From Corythucha ciliata (taxonomy: Eukaryota > Arthropoda > Insecta > Hemiptera > Tingidae): a DNA stretch of 64,000 nt. Position 1 is the stretch's first letter. Each line of letters starts with the position of its first letter. Below are positions 31,201 through 41,919 of this stretch, in pieces. The notes below the pieces were generated by a model, which was given only the letters and a program-made list of their open reading frames with translations, was not told the DNA's origin and searched no databases. The DNA lies in assembly GCA_038030265.1 (NCBI GenBank), contig CM075941.1, positions 45,756,164 through 45,820,163 on the forward strand, given 5' to 3'. Made by a program: the position numbers and the translations under genes.

Positions 31201-31436
31201 CCTTTACGTCTCCTTAGGAGCTCCTTTAGTTAATGTTCCTTGAGCGATTCCTTTAAAAGTCGTATTCAAAAACGTTCCTTTAGGGTTCCTTGCCAGTTCG
31301 TTTAGATAAAGGGGCCTTAAAGCAGATAAACAACGAAAAAATGCTTTTAATGGTGACTGTACGCTTTAATATCATATGAAATCTCTCGCTGTTTACGCCT
31401 TCAAAAGCACATTAGTTATCAAAATAGTAGGAAATG

Positions 31437-31950
31437 CCAGCCCAAGGTGACTAAACGTTCTATAGGTGCCGCAGATCTTCGGCCATTACTGCGCTGGACC
31501 CAGTACATTATTAATTGTTAATGGGTTGTGATTTTTGAGAATTCATCAACGATATATAAACCTGGATTGCTCACAGCGGACTGGAGGGGCGTGGAGGGGG
31601 CAGGTCGTTCCCTGGTAAACAATCACCCTGACACTCTCCTTGTGTAGCTATAGCAACGTGGCACTTATTTTGAAACTCCACCCCTCTCATCCACTATGGG
31701 AGCTTATTTGATGGCTATTTTTTATCAGCAGTGATGAGCAATCCAGTTCTTTTATATATCGTTGGAATTCATAAACTTCAATTTCAAAATTAACTTGCTC
31801 TGCTGCTCTAGGGTGAGCAATCGGAAGTAAAGGACTGCTGGTGACGTCAGTCCCCACCCCTCCCTCCTGTTAGGCAGAGGGAAATCTGAGGCACCTACAG
31901 TAAAGTTTAGTCACCTAAACCTACAGTAAAGTTTAGTCACCTTGTGCCAG
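31437..31950. mobile_element. Foldback element of about 515 bp
   Basis: Outer arms: AAGGTGACTAAAC at 31444-31456 pairs with GTTTAGTCACCTT at 31931-31943, the right arm carrying a 26-bp tandem duplication (CTACAGTAAAGTTTAGTCAC). Inner arms near 31538-31580 and 31733-31775 pair through a CGATATATAAA block and GGATTGCTCA. The whole unit can fold into one imperfect hairpin. No coding content. Confidence 0.75.
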
Positions 31951-32300
31951 CCTATTAACATTGCGTAATTTTAATTTATTGACGAGCGTGGGCAAGTTGA
32001 AGACCTGAGTGAACAAAAAAGTTTGCGCGGATAACGGCCATTGTCCCACAAGGGAATGCCCTGCTGGAGACTGCGTGATCGAGCAACGGCTACGGTTCTA
32101 TTTTCAAAAATTCGACTGCTGTCAATTTAACGTATAGCCAACGGGTGACAACGTCTAAAATTTCCATCCTTGTGCCACAAAACACAACTACTTTGAGACT
32201 CATCCAGACTCCTGTCACCTACGGAGATTTTAAGCGGAGTATATGTGCAGTATATGTGGCGTCGACAGCGATGAGCGAGGAATTTTGTACGCCCTTGCGA

Positions 32301-32430
32301 CTGGGGCCTTATTCCGAACGGTCGGAAAGAAAATGCCGCCAGAGGGATCCAGAATGAGCAAATAACATTATCCCTTCGTGGTAACCGCACTGGTGGCATT
32401 TTTTCCTGACACCTCTGAATGGGGCCCCAG
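32301..32430. mobile_element. 130-bp MITE, CTGGGGCC family, member 1
   Basis: The left end CTGGGGCCTTATTCC pairs with the right end GAATGGGGCCCCAG. The interior shares AACGGTCGG, GGGATCCA and AAATAACATTA with the member at 33559-33691. No reading frame. Confidence 0.75.
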
Positions 32431-33558
32431 CTCCGTGGCCGCGGCAGTGAGATAGAGGTCGAAACGGTGCCACGCACTTCACTTCCGTGCACTTTGACAA
32501 CATAATTATTTTCATACCTACAAATTATTTATTTTGGCCTAGGTTCATAGATAGGTCGGTCACACTTGAAACACAAGGGGAGACACAACCCAAAAAAGAT
32601 AAATTGACAAATCGTGGTATGCGACCGTCACTTGAAGATTTCCCGTCGCGTAAATTCTCAGTAATTTTGAAAGTTAGACAGCCATAGAGAAACTTGAACC
32701 CTTCAGTCGGTCGACGCACACAACGTTTCAAACAGTCCGAAAAGAGACATTCTGCAGAACCGAATTGTATTCAGATAGGGAGCTTCTTCTGAGTCGCTCA
32801 TTACGCCATTCGAGATCCGAAATAAGTTTGATCGAGTCGATAAACACAATAAATTCTTCCATTTCTCACATTTTCTGAGGGAAAATAATTACAGTAGAAA
32901 CACTAAAACGCGAGACAAGGCTTAAAGGAACTGTAAAGGAAGCTCCCGAGCTTCCTTAGAGTTATCATAAGTATAACCAGCAAATAACATTCTTTAAAGG
33001 AACCACGAAGGTAGAGGTCAAGGTAAATAGACTAAAGGGGTATGCTCTTAATTTTCAACCAATTATCATTGTTTGTGCCATGACGTCATGGGATGACAAT
33101 TTTTTTAAAAATTAACAGGTGGGACTTTTTTCAAATAAACAAAATTATCAACATTTCTCGGGCCACTTTTGAAATCGGGTGAACTACGCATTATTGCCTG
33201 CAGGACAATGTTCCTGTGAAAGAAGTGATTGCATGATCCCTAAGTGTAATGGTTGGAGCAAAGAAAACTGCTGCAGGTGAAGGGTATCATCTCGGTTGTG
33301 GAACTTTTAGAAATTCTTTTAAGATAGAGCTAAGTTCAGCAATTTTCTCGTTAAACAATGAGTTTTCGTGACGACTCATCAAGGTAGAGACCTCGCTTCC
33401 GATTCAATTAACAACAATATAAGCGCCCCGAAACACTTGGCTTCGTATTAGGGGTTCTCAGCGGTGTTTTTACAACAAACCGCACATCAACCAATACGCT
33501 CGTAAGGTGAGGGTGTGAATCGCCCAATTTCATCCTGGGTATGCGGCCAGGCCAGGCC

Positions 33559-33691
33559 CGGGGCCTCAGTATGAACGGTCGGGGAAAAAGCAGCATGCGG
33601 GATCCAAGGACGCCGTATAAGAAATAACATTACCCCGCCATAGCAATCACGTCTAGCGGTATTTTCGCACGAGTTCGTACTAAGGCCCCAG
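33559..33691. mobile_element. 133-bp MITE, CTGGGGCC family, member 2
   Basis: The ends CCGGGGCCTCAGTATGAAC and, in reverse complement, CTGGGGCCTTAGTACGAAC are inverted repeats. It abuts the AATATT-rich element starting at 33692. Confidence 0.75.
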
Positions 33692-34034
33692 CCCAAGTAG
33701 CAAAGTTCATTTAAAACATATTTTTCGAATATTCAAATAATTGTATTTCGAATGTCCGCTTTTTGGGTGTTTATAAAATATTCAGAGAAAATCATTCGCA
33801 AAATATTCTTGAAATAATATTCAAAAATATTTCCTTCAAGTATTTACAAAATATTCCCTAAGTAAGTTTCAAAAATATTTTCTCGAAGTATTCCCAAAAT
33901 ATTCTTCTGAAATATTTGAATAATATTTTTTCGAAGTATTCACCAAACATTTTTTTGGAATATTAGTTGTATATTTTTAATGAAGGTTTTCGTCAAAATA
34001 TTCATTTTTTTTTAAATCCATAAAAGGAGGTCAG

Positions 34035-34323
34035 TCACTCTGAGCCGGCGTGGCTTAAGTCCATCTCTGTATCCATGATTTTGAGTCGATCACAAACTCT
34101 GCGCGTGACCTCTGTAAGAGAGAAAACATTAGAAAATGAATAAAACAATTGGCAGAAGGAAATTTTTTCTTACCGTTCAGAGCACGAGCCAAACTCAAGT
34201 GCTCGAAGGGCTTTTTCTCTTTACACCCCGCCAGTTGTAAATTTTTTCTAATTATCCACATAGTGATCACGTGTTCTATCATTTTTTTAAAATTTGGTCC
34301 GGCCGTTTTTGCGCCACCAAGCA
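34035..34323 (-). CDS. Two 3'-terminal exons of an unidentified, possibly DUF4806-like gene
   Basis: Exons 34323-34174 (150 nt) and 34111-34035 (77 nt, ending TGA) are joined by a GT-AG intron: donor GTAAGA, acceptor TCTTACAG. Phases agree and a CTGTCAG acceptor precedes the first. The product ends in about 74 residues, with LGGAKTAGPNF, MIEHVITMWIIRKNLQLAG and FEHLSLARALNEVTRR. The GG start and the pattern GxxxKxxFxxL recall the C-terminal part of DUF4806 proteins; the match is weak. No upstream exon was identified, so this may be a gene fragment carried in the AATATT-rich element. Confidence 0.5.
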
Positions 34324-34486
34324 CTGACAGCTTGAAACCTTTGAGATTTTTGTGTGATAGTTCAAGTGAACAAGATGAAAATCATTACTTTATTTACCAA
34401 GTCCTCGAAAGATGTATCATTTGTGAGGAGCCCTTCCAAGGTGGTGAGTTGCTCCTTCGTTGGATATCGTTGGCAAGAAATCTGCC

Positions 34487-34517
<31 letters not shown>

Positions 34518-34883
34518 GAACACGTTAATAAAATAGGTTAACTTAAAAAGCTTACATCGCACAAAAATTATACTCTATAGCTAGTACCTTGATGTTGACA
34601 TGTGTGTTGATTTTGTGTCGGATCCAGGTTTAATCCTACAACAGAATGGTTTTTTTTAATGATACCAGGTAGACAAGAATTGCTATTCATCTCATAAGTG
34701 GAATATTATAAATAAAACCCGGATCACACGATGCGATTTTTGAACAAATATTGCATACTGGTAATAGAGGAACATTCCGGGAATTTTAGTACGTATTAAG
34801 TATTTCTCAGTAATCATATTTCTCGGTTTTACCCCAATATTGCCCGCGCAACACCAAGGAAATTAACGAGGCTGACTAATTTT

Positions 34884-35284
34884 GACTTATTATTTCTCAA
34901 TAATAAGTCTTTGTAATCGTATCGCAAAACAATTTTTTTGACCCCCCCTCAAAATTTGTAGTTTTACGTTTCAAAGTGCGTAGAATCCAAATCTGCAATA
35001 AAAAAAAAATGTCCGTCCGCCGTCCGGGCCATATCTTGCCCTAGGATTGCTCGTAAAAAATCGTTCTTTCGCACATAGACTCCATTTGGGGTCTAGTTGG
35101 TCCTAACATCTGATCAGTTTGATCAAATAACTTCCTGGGGTTTTATGGGCCAAAAGCGGGTCCAAAATGGGGATTTTCAAAGGATTTGGGGTCATAGGGG
35201 TGTGGGGTGTCGATTTTAATGTAATTTCAAGCCGGATTTGACTACATCGATGAATAATAAACCCACAGTCGAAATAATAAGGCA
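34884..35284. mobile_element. ~400-bp MITE, family with 52916-53320, copy 1
   Basis: The two copies match along their whole length with only scattered differences. The left end GACTTATTATTTC is itself a hairpin (ACTTATTATT...AATAATAAGT), and GAAATAATAAGGC closes the right end. The interior has no reading frame and includes GGCCATATCTTGCCCTAGG. Confidence 0.85.
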
Positions 35285-36664
35285 TTGTTCGATAATTCGC
35301 AGCGTTTTTGCCTTATTATTGAGTTTTAAATGAGTTCTCTCAATATGCTGTTAACAAATAAACTACTTTCGAATAAAATGAGGTGTCATGTAACCAGTAT
35401 ACGTTTAATTTTTCTTCCTTAGCTTAATCAAGTTGTAATTAAATTGTACTTACCCATGTCCGCTAACTTGGATGAGGGACTCAGTGGTGATGTCGACTAA
35501 AATTACTGTAAACGAAAAACCACAAGATCTGAAGAACTTTTGACACCCCTTCTCGAAAGGGAATAAGGGAAATGCGAAAAAGCCAGCTTGAAGAATGGAG
35601 AAGATGGAAGGGCGGTACAAACGGGAGGTACAAAGCTGAAAAACGGCAGTCAGCGAATCAACCAGCCACCCCCGAGTCCTTCTTTCTCTAAAACTACTTC
35701 TTCTTTTGAACACGGCCCGCATGTGGAAGACGTTGAACCGTAGGCTCAAGGACGGATCTGGGACTTTGACGAGGGACCTCTCTCAACCCTCTCCCTCCCT
35801 TCAGCACTCCTCCATTATGTTAAGAGCAATTTGCCCAGCTCCAGGGGGGGGGGGATTCTGCTGTCCACCCCCACCCCTTTAGATCCGCTGCTTATTTTGA
35901 ATTAATTCATAAGGGGGCCAAATTTGAAGGTTATTTTTGGAATAATATTATTGAGGAGGGGTGGGGTGAATAAGTAATAAAAATTGTAGCGGTTCACCTC
36001 AATTGTTCTCTCAACCTCTGCAAGCTTTCTTACCACGTATTTGTTTGTACCGGGTGGTCAAATATGATACGTAATTCTTGTCGTTCATTAATGAACGATT
36101 CATACTTCTCTGATAAAGTCCCTTCTTAATCGAGAATTCACAGCGCTCATTAAACAAAAATGATTTGCTTGGTACCAATACAAATAATATTTCTCAAAAA
36201 TTAGGTTTTTTACTACCATGTCCAGAAAGACGGGGCCCGTAAGGAAAGAAGTATGGTGGAAAATAACTATAACTAAATAAATAACCATAACTGAGCATAA
36301 ATAACTATAATCAGCCATAATCTGCAAACGCAGGGGTTGTATTTCATCATTCCGAAAAGTTCAAGCTCTCCAATGAATGGTTCATTTTTTGGTGGAATTA
36401 GCAAAAATATGCATTAAATAATATTGAAAAATATTGAAAAATATTTAGGTAATACTCATAAAAGTATATTTACATAATATTCTACGATGTTATATCAGAA
36501 AATATTTCCACCTACACCAAAAAAGAGTATTTCAAAAATATTTTAATCAGGTTCGTTTGAAAATATTCGTTCAAAATTATTATTTTCATATTAAACAATA
36601 TTATGATACGAATATTAACGATGAATGAAAAATTAATATTCTTAAAATATTTTTTTGAGATTCT

Positions 36665-36742
36665 GAATATTTTCTGAATGTTCGAATATTTTCTGAATGT
36701 TCGAATATTTTCTGAATGTTCGAATATTTTCTGAATGTTCGA
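36665..36742. repeat. Four copies of a 19-bp repeat
   Basis: GAATATTTTCTGAATGTTC is repeated about four times head to tail near the right end of the AATATT-rich element. Confidence 0.95.
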
Positions 36743-37512
36743 ATATTCTGAATGTTCAGAAAATATTATCATGCTGCTTGGGAGATGAGGCAAACAAATT
36801 CCTCGATATCGATAGTGATTGAATACGGCTAGGTTCCAGGCCGGGATTCTGGTCGAAGGACGCCATTAATACTAAATTACTTCTACTTTTAAGCCGGGAA
36901 TACACTTGAGCCGAGGTAGACCGCGCACCGAACGAGGCAATCCGAGGCTGCCGTGGATATACCGACAGTCGATGGCTCAGGCCGCACGGCGCATCAGGCA
37001 GGCCGAGCCTGTTCGCCGCTCACGAAAAAGTCATACACACTAGCGTGCCTCGGCTTTATACATGACAGGGAACACTTTTAAACTTTAGCTTTATTGTCCA
37101 ACCTATCTAAGAAATGCTCGTGAGCGTGATTGTCGCGGGCAGCAGGGAAACCCTTCCTTGCTACCTCATGAAGCTTATTGGTCGTTTCTCACTGATACAC
37201 ATAATAAACTCGCCCGTCACTGCGCCGAGAGCTGTCTGTACTGAATACACGGGGCTTCACGTGGTACGTATCAATTAACTGGACCTTGAAACGGTACATA
37301 AGGTCTCAAGAACAACTCCGCCAAATTATATCGCTTAAAAAAAAAAAAAAAAAATCCAGGCACTTATCATGGCTTTTCATTCATTTTTTGCTTGATCTAC
37401 AAATAAATTCCAAGGGATAAAACATGGTAGGGGAAGCTTCATTTGTGAAGTTTGGTCCCTCAATATTTTTTTTTACTCCCGTGACGTCAATTTTGACAAA
37501 AATTTCCTTAGT

Positions 37513-37586
37513 TACGAGCATACCTCTGTAAGTCTATTTACCATGGGTAGAGGTCAAGGTATGTAGACTTCAGAGGTATGCTCGTA
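37513..37586. repeat. 74-bp palindromic element
   Basis: TACGAGCATACCTCTG (37513-37528) and CAGAGGTATGCTCGTA (37571-37586) are exact reverse complements. Pairing extends to about 30 bp per arm with few mismatches. Related single arms are at 33011-33050 and 38275-38318, each near a GACGTCA. Confidence 0.9.
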
Positions 37587-38346
37587 TCTAGGGCTAGGGG
37601 CTCCTCCTTGGTAACCGTTACGTCACCCGGGTTAGATGTGAGATGAGACGAGAGGTTCTTTTAAAATTGTGATGTTATCGCACACGTGGGCCCTTTCTGT
37701 CACTGTGTTTTTTAGTCTTGCTTGGTTTGTCTTTGCCTTGTTCATCACATTCATCCAGTCTAGTACATTTGTATAGCTTTGTTATAGCCTATTTTTAATA
37801 GTATTGTGGTTGTTTTACCCGAATCCAGACTACCGTTAGGAATTTCTTTGGATTTACATCACCTCTCATCGGTGGGGTAAGTAATTCAAAGTGTTGAATT
37901 AATATTTCATTGTTTAATTGTAAGGAAGCATACCTTACAATTACAATATTCCCTACACCTATTTTATGACCGAAAGTCATGTTCATATTTGATTGATCGG
38001 GCGCCTGAAAGCTCGTTCCATCCGCTACTTTTTTTTTTGTAAACTTGTTCACAACAATTTTTGACGTGAAGTCATTCCGAGTAAAGTCGGTCCGCTCACA
38101 TGTGGAGGCCTATTCCCCCAAGTTTTAGCAGTGATTCCAGTCACTTAAAAATGTAAAACTTGGATTTCTTCCTGGTAACGAATACTGACCTCCAAGTCCA
38201 CCTTCAACCGTCTGATTTAAATGGATCTAACCCCATGACGTCATTGCGCGAATGATTATGATTGGCTAAAAAAATAGGAGCATACCTCTGTAGTATATAT
38301 ACCTTGGGTAGAGGTGGCCTTGTGAACACAATTTTTTCATGCCTAA

Positions 38347-38462
38347 AGGCCCGTTCTGTGGAGTCTATGCAACCAAACAAATTTATTCTCTCGAAAAATG
38401 AAGCATTTTTATAGGTTGCATAAACACCACACAACACAAACATAGAGCTTGTAAACGGGCCT
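38347..38462. mobile_element. 116-bp relative of the Harbinger-like MITE
   Basis: The ends AGGCCCGTTC and GTAAACGGGCCT are inverted. In reverse complement the whole element matches the first ~115 bp of the MITE at 5135 and 58777, including TATGCAACCTATAAAAATGC and GCATAGACTCCAC. It is the smallest version of the family. Confidence 0.85.
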
Positions 38463-40602
38463 TTAAAGAACTGCACAGTTCCTTAGCCAATGAGGATAAG
38501 GTTAGTTTCTGAATACAAATTCATTGGAAATTATATTGGAGATTTCCTTTATTTGTGTCTATTACATTTGTCAGTGTTTCGAAACGGACAATCAACTATT
38601 ATATTTGAGAGCACGACTTGATACAATATCAACAAAACGTATGAACACACACATAAACAGCGGTCGTAATCAACACACTTAGTTCACACAGGATAAGAGC
38701 AGCAATATCAGATCATAACACTCGCTCCTTCTAAGGGTGCGTTCATTGTGAATCACCTTCACTGCGATACTTCGATGAGCGATGCCCCGATGAAACATCG
38801 ATGAAGAACAAACATCAATAATTGTATGGGACTGTTCATAGTGAAGCACCCTCACTAAGATGTGATCTTCGATACCTCGCTACTATCATCGATGATTTGA
38901 ACCATATGGTTCCTCGACCCCCTCCCGTACGTTGCCTTTTTTTTTTCTTTTCAAAATCTTTCAAAGTCCACCTTCAAACAATTTACGTAAGTCATGGACT
39001 CATTGTTTCCTTCAAGCTAATATTTGAAGCTACAGCTAATGGAAAGCCTTGAAACCATAAATCGTCTTCAGTGTGAAGTTTTGAAGCTCAAGAAGCAAAT
39101 TTCAAGTATGAGAGATGACACCAAGACAGAAATATACGGGACTTTTGGCCATATATTTACAAATCCACAGTTAGACATAATCGTTGGGAAGAAAAAGAAG
39201 GTTGTTTGGTCAACGGATGACGTTTCAAATGCTTTTGCTTTGAGATATTTCAGTGTTAGAGCCTACAAATTTATAAGGGAGACCCTACACTTTCCGCTCC
39301 CGGCACTATGTTCCCTTCGACGATGGTCGTCCAAAATTACGATGCTCGGAGCTCAGTGAAATGGAGAGGCTCACTATTATACAGTACGACGAGATGAAAG
39401 TTTGTTCTGTTTACGAATATGATCGACTAGAGGACCAAGTTTTGGGACCACACTCCGAAATGCAAGTTGTCATGGTAAGGGGCTTGGTTGGAAAATGGAA
39501 ACAACCAATTTATGTAGATTTCGACATAAAAATGACGAGAAATTTGCTGTTCGAGCTCATCGGCGAATAATACAAAATAAACTACATCGTTTGCTCATGT
39601 GTAAGTGACTGCGGGGGATCAAATTTAGGTGTTTGGAGGGAATTGGGAGTAACAACCACCCAAACAAGTTTCCAGCATCCAAGAAGCCCAGGAAAATTGA
39701 TATACGTCTCTGGGGATCCTCCCCACCTTCAGAAGTTGACCATAAATTGGCTGTTGGATACTGGCTTCAAATTGAAAGATGGCTCGCTTGTGACTAAGGT
39801 GCCTTTGATTAAGCTACAAGAAACCACTGCGCAAGAAATTTCACCATGTTTCAAGCTGACAGAGTCACATTTGAACTGTGAAAAAACAAAACGACAGAAT
39901 GTTAGGCTGGCAACCGAGCTAATTTCAAATACCGTAGGAAAAAGTTTGTTATTTTACAGTTTGGAGTGCGACAAGAGCGAAAAAACGGCCACGGCGGAAT
40001 TCATTTTGAAAATGAACCAGTGGTTCGATATTATGAACTCATATTCTCCTATAGCAAGCATAGCAACGAAAATAGCTTTCGGTATTCATCTTGCCGATCA
40101 GTTGACGTGGCTTCGTGACGTGATAGAGACAATGGTGACGATGCGATGCATGTACAAAACATCACTTCAAATATTCCAAAAGGCGATAATTATCTCGTCT
40201 CGATCGCTAATAGGCCTCTATGACAGCTTGAAACGGGATGATCCGGAGTTGAAGTTTTTAATGACACACAGGTTGAATCAGGACTCATTGGAAAACATTT
40301 TCTCCCAAATTCGTACTCGAGGAGGATTAAATGATCACCCTACGCCGCTAAACGCTTTATACAGAATTCGAATGATCCTTCTGGGGAAAAATCCAGGAGT
40401 GATACAAGATAAGACAGATAGGACAGATACAAGATAGGACTCGGAAGGTTACGGTAACCTGATAACGTTTTCGCTATCAGGGGCTCTCGGATTTAACGAG
40501 TTTTTTGTCTTTTTAAGGCATTTTAGACGTGTTTTGAGGTGCGGAGGTGAGAAAGAAGGAAACAACGAACATTTTGAGTGCTGAATCAAGTGCGTTGGAT
40601 CG

Positions 40603-41919
40603 TTGGTAGTGGGAAACTTTTCGGTTCATCGGTCGGAGGCCACGAGGGCCGCGTTATCGCTCACTATGGGCGATAACCAAGAGTTAATCAACTCGGCTGA
40701 AAAGCTGAGAATCTCCAGGGACGGGTCTACCGCCTCTGAAGCAGCAAGGGACGACTCGTCGGCCCAAGCAAACCAGGGCGGAATACCCACCCAGGAAAGC
40801 AATATGGTGGTTGACGGAAATTTGAGACCGACAGGGACGCGAACAGCGGCCCAGTCAAACTCTGAGGCGGGAGATTCGGAGGGCTTCATTCGGACCCGTC
40901 GGGAGGGTAAGAAAGCCAGGGAGAAAAGTAGGCGCGAGAATAGAGCCCGTAAGGTAGCTGAGGCGAGGGCAAGACAGCCCCTCACGGGTTTTAAGGGGAG
41001 GTTCGAACAACAACGCGAACAATACAAGCGCGAGCGCGACCAAGCGTATAGATTACGGGAGGAGAAACGGAACGAAAACCAGAAGAGATTTCGGTCCACC
41101 TCGCACCCTACCCCTCCGGGGGAAGAGGTAGTAGGACCGTCAAAAAGGTCCAAGAAGGAGGAAACGGAAGAGAAAGCACGCCAAGAGCATGGAAAGAGGG
41201 CCAAAACCTCGATGAATGCCAAGGCGGTCATGGTGAAAGTGGACGGCGGGGCCTTCTCAAATGAGGAGGCGGTCAAGGTAAGAGCGCTTATAGCGTGTCA
41301 GAGCAAGATCCGATTTGTAGACTCCGGGCTTCTACAGGAGAGTAAATTGTACGTTATGACGTGTGGGAGTAAAGAATATGCGGACTTGCTAATAAGTACG
41401 CTAAGGGACGGGGTGGGGGTACATGGATGGGCGATTTACCGGCTCTCGGAACTGCCGATTCCGAAGCGAATCCGGGGAGTCCTTACCGGTTTCGGATTGA
41501 GACAGGATGAACTCCTGCCATGCATGGCAGTAGTTAACCCAGATCTCACGTTTCAGTTCGATAAGTGGAGCATTGTTAGTTTTGAGACCGATCAGGTGGG
41601 GTTGAAAACGGTGGTAACAATCGAGGTCCCGAAAGAAGACGCGGAAGAGGTGAAAAGGGTAGGCTACTTGGGAGTGGAACTGACCCGGGTCAAGTTCTGG
41701 GTACTTAGAAGCCCGTGGCTAGGGAATGAAACCGACGAGGAGGAAACCGCGATGGAGGTAGAGGAGGAAATAGCGGCTCAGAGACAACAGCCGGGGGGGA
41801 GTGGGTTGGTCGTCACGACAACTACAACAACCCGGCGTCCACCGTTTGGTAGAACTTTGGAGGAGGTGGAGGAAGATTTGCTCCGGTCCCCCCAAAAAGG
41901 GGGGGGGGGAGGTAAGTGA
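40603..41919 (+). CDS. LINE ORF1 protein, DUF4780-like
   Basis: 438 residues, uninterrupted; translation more likely begins at the ATG at 40666 (MGDNQELINSAEKL). The N-terminal half is charged and low-complexity, with an Arg/Glu-rich helix. The C-terminal half, with MVKVDGGAFSNEEAVKVRA and LPIPKRIRGVLTG, resembles the DUF4780 domain of insect LINE ORF1 proteins. ORF1 products bind element RNA. The stop at 41917-41919 overlaps the likely start of ORF2. An Ala/Gln- and Thr-rich tail precedes the stop, with a G run at 41900-41910. Confidence 0.85.
   Translation: MVVGNFSVHRSEATRAALSLTMGDNQELINSAEKLRISRDGSTASEAARDDSSAQANQGGIPTQESNMVVDGNLRPTGTRTAAQSNSEAGDSEGFIRTRREGKKAREKSRRENRARKVAEARARQPLTGFKGRFEQQREQYKRERDQAYRLREEKRNENQKRFRSTSHPTPPGEEVVGPSKRSKKEETEEKARQEHGKRAKTSMNAKAVMVKVDGGAFSNEEAVKVRALIACQSKIRFVDSGLLQESKLYVMTCGSKEYADLLISTLRDGVGVHGWAIYRLSELPIPKRIRGVLTGFGLRQDELLPCMAVVNPDLTFQFDKWSIVSFETDQVGLKTVVTIEVPKEDAEEVKRVGYLGVELTRVKFWVLRSPWLGNETDEEETAMEVEEEIAAQRQQPGGSGLVVTTTTTTRRPPFGRTLEEVEEDLLRSPQKGGGGGK

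Larger units (their letters stand above)
33692..36782. mobile_element. Composite element with AATATT-rich arms
   Basis: It begins CCCAAGTAGCAAAG and ends GCTGCTTGGG, inverted termini flanked by AG on both sides. Left (33692-34015) and right (36380-36782) arms consist of degenerate AATATT/TTCGAA repeats. The 2.4-kb centre contains two exons of an unidentified gene and a MITE, so it is either a carrier element or two separate elements of one family in opposite orientation. Confidence 0.55.

Noticed and set aside
37795..38052. 85-residue minus-strand frame near the palindrome family
   Set aside because: No recognised domain; nearby splice-like sites do not give a consistent model.
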